45,457 bases of DNA from an uncultured Pseudomonadales bacterium (GTDB lineage: Bacteria > Pseudomonadota > Gammaproteobacteria > Pseudomonadales > Azotimanducaceae). This document shows positions 1 to 8,245 of the stretch, piece after piece. The translations under genes and the position numbers were made by a program. Each line of letters starts with the position of its first letter. Positions within the stretch are counted from its first letter, which is position 1. The notes beneath the pieces are model-generated. The model worked only from the letters and a program-made list of their open reading frames with translations, was not told the origin of the DNA and ran no database searches. The DNA is taken from NCBI GenBank assembly GCA_947258825.1, contig CAMYJX010000084.1, positions 1 to 45,457 of the forward strand, written 5' to 3'.

Positions 1-76
1 CGCCGGCTTCCGCGTACTGCTTCGCCAGCTGGTAGCCGATACCGCGTGCCGCTCCGGTGATGAGAATGTCCGTCAT
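1..76 (-). CDS. Short-chain dehydrogenase/reductase, N-terminus only (cut by window edge)
   Basis: Only the first 25 residues lie in the window; the gene runs off the left edge. The visible start reads MTDILITGAARGIGYQLAKQ, with the TGxxxGxG glycine motif that binds the NAD(P) pyrophosphate in classical SDRs. Its ATG overlaps the stop of the upstream Rieske oxygenase gene in an ATGA, so the two are probably translated together. An SDR beside a ring-hydroxylating oxygenase could oxidise a hydroxylated intermediate, but the substrate cannot be told from this fragment. Confidence 0.8.
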   Translation of the reverse strand, partial: MTDILITGAARGIGYQLAKQYAEAG

Positions 77-1479
77 GTCTCCCGCCTGTTTCCAGTGTTT
101 CGGGATGCCAGATATTTACTCAGCGTCTGATGAAAATGGCGAATTCGAACCTCCTGGTAGTTGCCGAGGGTAGCGCCGGATTTATCGGCCGCCAGCGCGC
201 CCTCGTGGGCAGCCTGCATGTTGGACGTATCCTGGTCGAACACCTCGCCGACGTAGGGGTCCATGCCCGGAACGATGGTGTACGACTCCTCCGCCTTCAG
301 CCAGACGGGCATTGCCGGTTCCACACGGGTGCCGTCCGTCGGCTGCGTTTTCAGCAGTATCAGATCGAAGAGCGCGCGATCTTTCTGCATGCCCAGAGGC
401 CGGAACCGATACACGATGGGAAAGGATACGCCGGAGAAAAACTGCTGGTTGGGAAACACGAAATAGGCGATGGAGTCGACGATCTCCGAATCGCTGACTT
501 CCGAAAGGTCAGGGCCTTTCTTGCCGACGCTGTCTCGGAAATGCTGTGCCATCACCTGTCTGGCGTTGCCCCCTTCCGGGACCACGAGACCCTCGGCCAC
601 ATCGTCCCGGTCGCCGATCAGAAACAGATCCAGGATCTCCTGCTCGGTGATGGCTTCTTTCAGGGACGCGCTGGGCGAGCCCGCAACGTTGATCAGGCGG
701 CTGACATGATCGCCGTAGAAATCGTACTGAGTGTTGGCGTCGCCGTTGGTTCGCATGAGCTGACTGTGCGTTTCCATCACGTGGTAGGCTTCCAGAAAGG
801 CTTCGGACGCGATCTTCCAGTTGCAGTCCAGCTCTTTCTGAATGTGCTGGGCGACGTAGCGCTCTTCGAACACGCGGCTGTCGATGTGCTCCGGCAGCGG
901 GTGCAGATACTCCAGCAGCGGAGGCGCGTCCGGATCCAGATTGATGAAAACAAAGCCGCCCCACAGACCCAGGCGTACCGGCGTCAGGCTCATATCTTCG
1001 GTCTTTACGTGGGGAAAATCCCACTCACAGGGAAACGATTTCAGGGTCCCATCCAGATTCCAGTCCCAGCCGTGGTAGGGACAGCGAATGGAAAAGCTGG
1101 TCCCGCTGCTGAACGACGGTTTCAGCTTCGTGCCGCGATGCATGCAGGAGTTTCGATACGCTTTGATCTCGCCGCTTTCCGTCCGCATGACGATCACAGA
1201 GTAGGGGCCAACGTCGTAGACGTAGAAGTCGCCCGACTCCGGGATGTGCTCCTCCCGGCAGGCCCATTGCCACGTGCGGGGCCACAGTCGGTCCATTTCC
1301 TGATCGAAAAACGCCTGGGACGTGTAGCGTTCATAGGGAATGTCCTCGTCCCCCAGAAACGAATAGTTCTGCGACGTCAAGTACTCGGGTACGGGCCGAC
1401 TGTCCCTGGCCAGCAGATCCTGAACGCTGATTCCCGAACATCGGCCTTCACCGGGTTTTGAGTTCGCGGTACCCGACAT
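73..1479 (-). CDS. Rieske non-haem iron oxygenase, catalytic (alpha) subunit
   Basis: A 468-residue protein of the aromatic-ring-hydroxylating dioxygenase alpha-subunit family. The Rieske [2Fe-2S] ligands are Cys112-x-His114 and Cys133-x2-His136. The mononuclear iron centre is marked by EAFLEAYHVMETH, with His233 and His238. It would use electrons from a ferredoxin/reductase pair to hydroxylate an organic substrate; no beta subunit or reductase gene is nearby, so it is probably a single-component oxygenase of the alpha-only type. I chose the ATG at 1479 because GGGGGAG lies just upstream and the residues before it do not look like family sequence. It sits between an LLM oxidoreductase and an SDR on the same strand. 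The substrate is unknown. Confidence 0.92.
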   Translation of the reverse strand: MSGTANSKPGEGRCSGISVQDLLARDSRPVPEYLTSQNYSFLGDEDIPYERYTSQAFFDQEMDRLWPRTWQWACREEHIPESGDFYVYDVGPYSVIVMRTESGEIKAYRNSCMHRGTKLKPSFSSGTSFSIRCPYHGWDWNLDGTLKSFPCEWDFPHVKTEDMSLTPVRLGLWGGFVFINLDPDAPPLLEYLHPLPEHIDSRVFEERYVAQHIQKELDCNWKIASEAFLEAYHVMETHSQLMRTNGDANTQYDFYGDHVSRLINVAGSPSASLKEAITEQEILDLFLIGDRDDVAEGLVVPEGGNARQVMAQHFRDSVGKKGPDLSEVSDSEIVDSIAYFVFPNQQFFSGVSFPIVYRFRPLGMQKDRALFDLILLKTQPTDGTRVEPAMPVWLKAEESYTIVPGMDPYVGEVFDQDTSNMQAAHEGALAADKSGATLGNYQEVRIRHFHQTLSKYLASRNTGNRRET

Positions 1480-1532
1480 GACTTCGATCTCCCCCTGTCT
1501 TCTGGACTCGGTTTCCTCGGACAACTGTACGA

Positions 1533-2570
1533 CTATCCGTGGCTGCTGGCGCCGAGTTCTATCAGCGTGTCGAATCCGGCCAGCAGGTCCGCCGCGTCGC
1601 CGCTGGAATAGCTGATGTTCACAAACGCCACGGTGTCCACCACGTTCTCGAATCGGGCCAGCGCGGCTCGACAGTCCGCTAGGGTGCCGCACACGGTGAC
1701 CGCATCCACAACATCATCGGTGAATGCCTCCAGCGCCTTTTCCATGCGGCCTTCCGGCACGTGCTTTGCCGCAGCGTCCGCCGCCTTGGAAAAACCCTGC
1801 TCGCGCAGCACGTAATCGTAGTACGGGTGTGGCAGCGGCGAGTAGAGATGGCAGATGGCCTCTCGCGCCGCCTGGCGCGCCACTTCACGATCCTCGTTGA
1901 TGGAGACGAAGGGGGCGGTGTTTGCGGTAAGGACGGACGGGTCCCGGTCGGCACCTTCGGCCGCAGCGTGGAACTTCGGCAGAACCTGGTCAGAAATATA
2001 CTCGGGGGACACCAGCGCGCCCATGGCGATGCCGTCGGCAACCCGGCCTGCGACCTCGATCATCTTCGGAAAAATCGCTGCCAGTGTTACCGGTATGGTT
2101 TCCCGCAGCGGCTGCACCGCCGGCGACCAGTGCATGCGGTGCAGCTCGCCTTCCCAATCCAGGGTCTCTCCCAGGCGCGTCGACACGGCCTTGCGCAGCA
2201 CTGTGACATATTCTTCCATCTTCCGAAGTGGTCGTTCCTGGGCGATGCCCTGCCATTCTTCGTTGATGTGTTTGTTGCCGGTGCCGACCCCGAGCACCAG
2301 CCGGCCGCCGCTGAGTTCATCCAGATCCACGGCGCTCATGGCTGTCAGCCACGGCGAGCGGCCGTAGGCGTTCAGAATGCAGGGCCCGAGCTCCACCTTT
2401 TCCGTCGCCATGGCGAGGGCGGCCAGACCTACGAACCCGCTGCGCCAGGCCTCGGTCAGATAGATGGCGTCGATGCCGGCGGTCTCGGCTTTGCGGGCGA
2501 TGTCCAGCATCTGCCGCATGCTGGTGCCGCCTCCGGAAAATATCAGCCCGCAGCGCATAGAGTTTGTCAT
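1533..2570 (-). CDS. LLM-class flavin-dependent oxidoreductase (luciferase-like monooxygenase family)
   Basis: A 345-residue TIM-barrel protein of the luciferase-like monooxygenase superfamily. Family-typical segments are the N-terminal beta strand CGLIFSGGG, the stretch LTEAWRSGFVGLAALA, and the GGRLVLGVGTGN loop near residues 88-99. Members use F420 or FMN; the sequence alone does not settle which. The start at 2570 has GAGGAA about seven bases upstream. It lies 53 bp before the Rieske oxygenase gene on the same strand and downstream of a DAPG-hydrolase-like gene, which suggests one catabolic unit. The role in that pathway is inferred only from the neighbours. Confidence 0.88.
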   Translation of the reverse strand: MTNSMRCGLIFSGGGTSMRQMLDIARKAETAGIDAIYLTEAWRSGFVGLAALAMATEKVELGPCILNAYGRSPWLTAMSAVDLDELSGGRLVLGVGTGNKHINEEWQGIAQERPLRKMEEYVTVLRKAVSTRLGETLDWEGELHRMHWSPAVQPLRETIPVTLAAIFPKMIEVAGRVADGIAMGALVSPEYISDQVLPKFHAAAEGADRDPSVLTANTAPFVSINEDREVARQAAREAICHLYSPLPHPYYDYVLREQGFSKAADAAAKHVPEGRMEKALEAFTDDVVDAVTVCGTLADCRAALARFENVVDTVAFVNISYSSGDAADLLAGFDTLIELGASSHG

Positions 2571-2648
2571 TTTTTCGTTCCTCTTATCCCATTCCCTAGC
2601 ATGACGGATCGCTCCGAAACCTCCAGCTGGAAACGCCCTGGCATTCTG

Positions 2649-3638
2649 CTACGGGCCGTATTGCTCGTACAGTTCCGGCAGAAATCCTGCCAGTTGAGCG
2701 TATTCGGTGGCGCAGTGAAAAGCCATGCTGCGGGCGATGCCCGGTTTGAGCACCTGGCGTTTGACAAATGGCCAGTCCAGGGCTGACCCCAGCAATCCGG
2801 CCCCTCCGGCCATGGCTTCAATCTTGCGTCCCATCCAGAAGCGGCTGCGCATTTCCACGCCGCCGTCGGCGGGGCGCACGTGATGGATCATGTCGGTGTG
2901 CTTGAACCATCCGTCCGCCAGGCCGACCCGTACCGCCAGAATGGTTCCGCCATCTGGTAACCCGTCGAATCCGAACTCCCGCGGGTTTACGAAGTCCAGG
3001 CGCATTCGAGTCACCCCGACGCCGATATCCTCGACGGGAAAGCGGCTCATGCCCCAGTAGATCTTGTCACCGGGCTCGCGGACGTATCCCGGGGTGGGCG
3101 CCTGCGACATTGAGTAGTGAGCACCGGGGTACCAGATTTTGTAGCGGATTATTTCTTCCTGCTGCGCCCAGTTGAACCACCAGTCGATCATGTCGGCGGT
3201 ACAATCGGGAAAGTGGGTCCGCACGGCCACGTAACCCGAACCATCACCAAGCATGCAGTAGCCGTTTTCCACCGGCAGGTCGCCTGGATCGGACAATCTG
3301 GTCCGATGGCGCCATTCCAGCACGTCAGCGGTCTGCATCGGGCCCCTGCGCAGCGCGTTCAGCACATCGTCGGCGATGAAACCGCGACGGAACCAGTATC
3401 TGGCCAGCGGATGCTGCATCTCCTCGTCGGTCAGATAGGCGTGCCAGGTGGAAGGGTCGTCCACCCCGTTGGCATTAGCGTCCGCACGGGGGTAGGCATC
3501 GGGTGATGTTGGTGCGCTCGAGGGAACGCTCGCAGCCTCGGCAGTCATCATGGTGATAGCGGGTACGGAGACCGCGCTCTGCAATACCCTGCGGCGAGAG
3601 ATTCCCCGTTTCTCGATGGGCTCATCTGACACTGGCAT
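2649..3638 (-). CDS. Tat-exported DAPG hydrolase/phloretin hydrolase-like protein (PhlG family)
   Basis: A 329-residue protein with a twin-arginine signal at the N-terminus (SRRRVLQ, residues 14-20, followed by a short hydrophobic stretch), so it is probably exported folded. The body resembles the PhlG/phloretin hydrolase family, zinc-dependent enzymes that cleave C-C bonds of acylated phloroglucinols. Supporting stretches are DWWFNWAQ, IWYPGAHYS and the C-terminal FHCATEYAQLAGFLPELY, whose His-x3-Glu spacing matches the zinc ligands of the family. Start chosen for AGGGAGC directly upstream. Most known family members are cytoplasmic, so a Tat leader is unusual. The match rests on recalled motifs, not an alignment, and the substrate is not known. 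Confidence 0.7.
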   Translation of the reverse strand: MPVSDEPIEKRGISRRRVLQSAVSVPAITMMTAEAASVPSSAPTSPDAYPRADANANGVDDPSTWHAYLTDEEMQHPLARYWFRRGFIADDVLNALRRGPMQTADVLEWRHRTRLSDPGDLPVENGYCMLGDGSGYVAVRTHFPDCTADMIDWWFNWAQQEEIIRYKIWYPGAHYSMSQAPTPGYVREPGDKIYWGMSRFPVEDIGVGVTRMRLDFVNPREFGFDGLPDGGTILAVRVGLADGWFKHTDMIHHVRPADGGVEMRSRFWMGRKIEAMAGGAGLLGSALDWPFVKRQVLKPGIARSMAFHCATEYAQLAGFLPELYEQYGP

Positions 3639-3678
3639 GCTCCCTGAAGCTGCTGCAGAGGATTCGATGACCGTTTAC

Positions 3679-4920
3679 TCAGCCGCCGGGCGGCGGGTCG
3701 ATGGCGATGCGGATTGGCCCTTCGGTGTCGAGGTGTACGTCCCGCTGCGGGAACGCGATCACAATGCCGGCCTCCTCGAAGCGTCGATTGATTTCCTGGC
3801 GCATCTCTGTCATCACTTGGAGACGTCCTTCCAACGTATCGATGAACGATCGCGCTGACAGCTCCAGGGCGTTGTCGCCGAAGTTCTCGAAAACGATCAG
3901 CGGGGCGGGCTCCCGTACGGTTTTCGGATGGTTCAGGGTTACATCTCTGAGAATTTCCAGCGCCTTCTCCACGTCGCTGCCGTAGGCGATGCCCACGTTG
4001 ACGGTTAGCCGGGTGTTGGAATCCGAAAGCGTCCAGTTCAGCAGGTGGCCCGTGATGAACTCTTTGTTGGGGACCAGCAGCTCTTTGCCATCCCAGTCAC
4101 GAATGGTGGTAGCGCGAATGCGGATCTTCGTGACGGTGCCGTCATTGTCGCCGATGGTGACGATGTCACCGACGCGAATGGGCCTCTCGAAGAGAATGAT
4201 GAGGCCGCTGATGAAGTTGGCAACAATTTCCTGCAGACCGAAACCGATGCCCACGCCCAGGGCCGCCACCAGCCATTGCAGCTGGCCCCACTGCAGACCC
4301 AGCGCCGACAATGCGGCAACGACGCCGACGCCGATGATCAGGTAGTTGAGCAAAGTGCTGGCGGTGTAGCGTGCGCCGGGCGAGACGCTGGTGCGGCTGC
4401 GCAGTATGATCTCAATCAACGCGGGCAGGTTGTTCGCCGCGAACAGGGTCAATCCGGCCAGCGCGGCGACGGTCAGCAGGGTCGCCAGGGTTATCTCGTT
4501 GGTGACGGCTTCGCCCTCCACCATTGAGGTGGATGTCCAGAGTATCACCTTACGGAGCGCATCGAATGCGGGAAGCAGAGGTGACCAGCTGTACAGCAGC
4601 GCGACCGCTGCAGTTGCCAGCGTCGAGGCGGTGACCAGTTGCCGGGTTTCCGCACTGATATCGCCAAGATCCGGTGCCTGTTCTTCGACGCTGGCGCCGT
4701 CTTCCGATGTCGCCTGTACCTGACGTTTTGCCAGTAGTTCGTTCAGGCGCAGATGCCGTTGTGCGACCCGCAGCCAGCGCAGCAGCAGCGCGTGAATGAG
4801 CAGCAGGCTGATCCCGATCCATACGGTCTCCATCATGCATTGCGCAACCACGGTGACCGTAAACACCTGGCCGTACACGGTCTGGATGACCAGCAGGGTC
4901 AGCGCTGCTGTCAGCAGCAC
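3679..4920 (-). CDS. MscK/KefA-like mechanosensitive channel, C-terminal half with MscS pore domain (split by frameshift)
   Basis: Encodes 413 residues: transmembrane helices and then a typical MscS pore and beta domain. The pore helix region reads VAALGVGIGFGLQEIVANF, followed by FERPIRVGDIV and the VPNKEFI strand of the beta domain. Its first codon here is a GTG inside the last codons of the upstream fragment, in another frame. Adding one G in the CTG-TG-CTG stretch near 4918-4922 fuses both fragments into one continuous transmembrane helix and a protein of about 1080 residues, the usual size of MscK channels. So this is most likely one gene with a one-base deletion or sequencing error. In the cell it would release solutes on hypo-osmotic shock. 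Confidence 0.88.
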   Translation of the reverse strand: MLLTAALTLLVIQTVYGQVFTVTVVAQCMMETVWIGISLLLIHALLLRWLRVAQRHLRLNELLAKRQVQATSEDGASVEEQAPDLGDISAETRQLVTASTLATAAVALLYSWSPLLPAFDALRKVILWTSTSMVEGEAVTNEITLATLLTVAALAGLTLFAANNLPALIEIILRSRTSVSPGARYTASTLLNYLIIGVGVVAALSALGLQWGQLQWLVAALGVGIGFGLQEIVANFISGLIILFERPIRVGDIVTIGDNDGTVTKIRIRATTIRDWDGKELLVPNKEFITGHLLNWTLSDSNTRLTVNVGIAYGSDVEKALEILRDVTLNHPKTVREPAPLIVFENFGDNALELSARSFIDTLEGRLQVMTEMRQEINRRFEEAGIVIAFPQRDVHLDTEGPIRIAIDPPPGG

Positions 4921-6917
4921 AGCAGGGCCAGGACGATGAGAGCCCTCGCCGCCGCTTCATTCCCGGTGGTTGGCGCCAGTCGATTGGCAAGCGAGGCGAT
5001 GGCGGCAAGCGGTATCCACCACCGGATCATGAAGGTCAGCTGTCGATGCACCCTTTCGGTGGTAGCGGCGCGCCAGTTGAAGTGGGCACGTCCAATCCCT
5101 GAAGGTTCGAGGACGATGCGCATCAGATTGACGAAAAACAGCAGCGCCGCAAGGTTGACGAACAGCAGAGTCATGTAACGACCTGCCGACGAGGCTGCTG
5201 CGTCGAAACTTCCTGCCAGACCCAGGAATAGAATGGGGACCGGTGCCGCGCGCAGAGCGGCGGCGCAGACGGCGAGCAGGGTAAAGCGGATTGAGTCCTC
5301 CCGGGGCCGCAGGATTCTTCCGGCAAGGTCTTTCTGAAGGCCAACCAGTCGCCGGCGATACAGCAGCAGCACCAGGGCGGCCAGCAGCGCAACGATCGAT
5401 CCGGTTGCAGGCTCGAACTTGAGCGTTTCGATATTCGCCAGGATGTGTTCTTTTGAGGCGTTCATCGTGGTGCCTACCGAAGCGGGATCGATTTTCCATA
5501 GCGGCGGGTGGTTGGGGATCCACAGGATGCGCCCTTCGAGAAAACCCCGATACTCGCGGACCTTGTCGGCGAGCGACGAGTAGCCGAGTTGCAGCGCGCT
5601 TACGCTGTCGATGTAGTCCGACTCATCAGCGATGACGCTCCGCAGACGTTGCCGGTAAGCCCGGGTCAGGTCGAGCAGCGCCGATTGCGTCGCCGGCTGG
5701 ATCGAATCCGGATCGATACCCGCCTCGAGCAGGCGTTGATTGACGAATCCCGACGCGCTGATCAGCTGAGAGAGGGCCTCTTCGTGCTTGATGCGACGAA
5801 TAACAGCGCTACCCGCCTCCTGCGACCGCTGCGTGGACGTGTCCTTCAAAGTAAAGGTATGAATTTCCTCCCAGTAGGTCAGCAGTACCTGTCCCTGGGC
5901 GTCGCTGTCGCCGGCGAAAGCGGCGATTCGGCGTGCGGTTGCGAAGCGATCGTCCAGCGTCTTCGTGATTCGGTCGATTTCGTCTGTCTTCTGGCGACTC
6001 TCGGCGAGCCGCTGATTGATGGAGATCTGCTGCTCGTGCAGCTCTTTACTGACGTCGATCAGAGTCAGCGCAACCGTATAGGCTGGGTCGGTCTCCGGAA
6101 TGTCGAGCTCGCTGATGTCCACGACCGGCTGCACGTTGTCGACGTTGAGCGTTTCCAGTAGTTGGGTCAGTGATGTCAGCCGCTGCGCCTTGAACGCCAA
6201 TTCCGCCCGCTGGGCGGCCATGAGGGCGTAACGAACGGGTTGGCTCGAGAGCTGCGCCTCTCCGGCGCGACGTTCTGCACTTAGAGATAGTGCCTCAGCC
6301 CTATCGCGCCACTGATTTGCTTCTGCCAGCGAAGGCGCAGCTGCGCTGTTTACTGTCAGCGCGGTACCAGGCAACGCGCCTGCCCGCTGCGAGATCTCGA
6401 GCAGGCGCTGTCGAATGTCGGAGGCGTTGGTTTCCCGCGCCGACAGGCGCCCGTCCAGATTGTTGATCTGGGCGCCCAGGTCGCTCTGTTCAGCGCGAGC
6501 CAGAGCAAGTCGGGTAGTCGCTTCCTGAGGTGTGAAGTCGGCAACTTCCGATGCCGGGTCGTAGGCTCTGTCGAGTCTGTCGATGCGTGTCTGGATTTCG
6601 GCCTGCTGCTTGGGCGCGCTGGTCAGCGCGTCGACATAGCCGGCTTCCTCGCGGCTGAAGGCCTCCGCCTGATTGAGGAAGACCTTTGCCTGGCTGTAAG
6701 CCTGCAATGTCTGATCATCTTCGGCGGCGCCCGCGTCTTTGAGAGCGGTGATGCGCTGGTCGATCAGCCCGACGCTGAGGCCATCGGACTGTTGCCCCAG
6801 GAGCGTCGGTGAAATTCCCAGCAACAGCGCGATTAGGACGAAGTTTGATCGGATGCTTCTACTCAATGTGGTTCTCTTATGGTCCGGGTAGTGTATCGGC
6901 AGCGGTGACCGCGGCAC
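4911..6917 (-). CDS. MscK/KefA-like mechanosensitive channel, N-terminal half (periplasmic coiled coil and membrane domain)
   Basis: Encodes 668 residues in the frame that ends at 4911. An N-terminal hydrophobic segment (about residues 24-41, ending in SPTLLGQQ) looks like a signal peptide. It is followed by a long Ala/Gln/Glu/Arg-rich coiled-coil region (about 50-450), as in the periplasmic domain of KefA/MscK, and then several membrane helices from about residue 500. It ends abruptly inside a hydrophobic helix, where the second fragment takes over in another frame. The start is uncertain: position 6917 is a GTG without a strong ribosome binding site, and a TTG a few codons later would give a better-placed signal peptide. 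Confidence 0.85.
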   Translation of the reverse strand: MPRSPLPIHYPDHKRTTLSRSIRSNFVLIALLLGISPTLLGQQSDGLSVGLIDQRITALKDAGAAEDDQTLQAYSQAKVFLNQAEAFSREEAGYVDALTSAPKQQAEIQTRIDRLDRAYDPASEVADFTPQEATTRLALARAEQSDLGAQINNLDGRLSARETNASDIRQRLLEISQRAGALPGTALTVNSAAAPSLAEANQWRDRAEALSLSAERRAGEAQLSSQPVRYALMAAQRAELAFKAQRLTSLTQLLETLNVDNVQPVVDISELDIPETDPAYTVALTLIDVSKELHEQQISINQRLAESRQKTDEIDRITKTLDDRFATARRIAAFAGDSDAQGQVLLTYWEEIHTFTLKDTSTQRSQEAGSAVIRRIKHEEALSQLISASGFVNQRLLEAGIDPDSIQPATQSALLDLTRAYRQRLRSVIADESDYIDSVSALQLGYSSLADKVREYRGFLEGRILWIPNHPPLWKIDPASVGTTMNASKEHILANIETLKFEPATGSIVALLAALVLLLYRRRLVGLQKDLAGRILRPREDSIRFTLLAVCAAALRAAPVPILFLGLAGSFDAAASSAGRYMTLLFVNLAALLFFVNLMRIVLEPSGIGRAHFNWRAATTERVHRQLTFMIRWWIPLAAIASLANRLAPTTGNEAAARALIVLALLCC

Positions 6918-6992
6918 CAGCGGCGGAGACCCTGGACCTGTAGCATCGGCTGGTGGCAGGATTGACGGGAGGGTGGCGGTTCGGAGGGAGCA

Positions 6993-8245
6993 ATGTCAAC
7001 GATCAATCGCATGGAAAATCCCGTGCGCCCCGAGCATCTTGAGGATGCCACCCTGGCGGACGTGGAAGTAGGGAGCAGGCGCCCGTCTGGCAGGACCCGA
7101 TCACGGGCCTGTTTGTCATCACCCGGTACGAAGACCTGCGGCGGATCTGTCTGGATACGGAGCGGTTCAGCAATTTCCGCCCGTCCAACGACCATGCCAA
7201 CCTCACGGGCAACGCGCGCAAGGCCTACAAGCTCTTCAAGGAGAAAGGTTGGGTGCCGGGTGAATCCCTGGCTGCCCGGGACGACCCGGAGCACAAGCAG
7301 ATGCGCGCCATCTTCGATGCCGCGTTCCGGCCTGGACGGATCAACGAGCTGGATTCCCAGGTGCAGGCTTTGGCCTACGAGCTCCTCGACGCCTTCGTCG
7401 ATGACGGCCACTGCAACTTCGTCAAGCAATACGCGGTGCCTCTGCCCCTCATCATCATCTGCAGGCAGATGGGCGCCAGGCAGGAAGACATCTGGCAGAT
7501 CAAGGAGTGGACCGATGCCTGGTTCAAGGGCGTCGGCTTCGGCCTCACGGAGGAAGAGGTTATCTGGGCCACGGAGAAGGAGATCGAAGCGCAGCATTAT
7601 TTCCAGGCCATCTTCGAGCGCCTGCGCGAGGCGCCGGACGGCACCCTGCTCTCGGATCTGGTGAACACGGTGATCCCCGAGTGGGGCCGCACCCTCACCG
7701 ACAACGAACTGCACGCGGAAATGATGCAGGACACCTTCGTCGGCGGATCGGAAACCACCACCAACGCGTTGTCCGCCGGCATCATGCTGCTGTCGCAGAA
7801 CCCCAGGGTCTGGGAGAAGCTCAAGTCCGACCCGGACAGATACCTCAAGACCTTCTGCGAGGAGGTGGTCCGGTTGGAAAGCCCGGTTCAGGGCCTTACC
7901 CGCACCGCCAAGATAGACATCGAGCTGCACGGCGTGAAGATTCCCAGGGGCGCGACCCTGGATGTACGCTTTGCTGCAGGTAACCGGGATCCAGAACGCT
8001 TCGAGTGCCCTAATGACATCGACCTGGAGCGTCCCAACGCGGCCTCGCACCTGGGTTTCAGCTCCGGCACCCACTACTGCCTGGGCGCGCCGCTGGCCCG
8101 ACGCGAGCTCTACTGGGGCTTCAAGGCCTTTATCGACCGCATCGAAAATTTTCGATTGAGCCCCGGCAGGAACAAGCTGCGTCACCACCCCAACTACGGG
8201 TTGCGGGCGCTAAAGTCGCTCTACATCGACTTCACGGCCAGATAG
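6993..8245 (+). pseudogene. Cytochrome P450 (bacterial soluble type), frameshifted near 7070
   Basis: The ATG at 6993 has GGAGGGAG upstream and begins MSTINRMENPVRPEH, but the rest of the protein is in another frame from about 7071. That frame reads EQAPVWQDPITGLF onwards, a normal P450 N-terminal region. Adding one base between GTA and GGG near 7070 would give a continuous protein of about 417 residues, a normal length. The rest is intact: I-helix VGGSETTTNA, K-helix EEVVR (ExxR) and haem-binding FSSGTHYCLG with the thiolate Cys. It is thus a soluble monooxygenase that needs a ferredoxin partner, not found here. Its last 36 bp overlap the end of the convergent RND permease gene. Sequencing error and genuine mutation both fit. 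Confidence 0.85.

Noticed and set aside
1480..1692. Longer N-terminus of the Rieske oxygenase
   Set aside because: The 71 extra residues are Arg/Gly-rich without family resemblance and overlap the LLM gene end; a strong ribosome binding site precedes the ATG at 1479.
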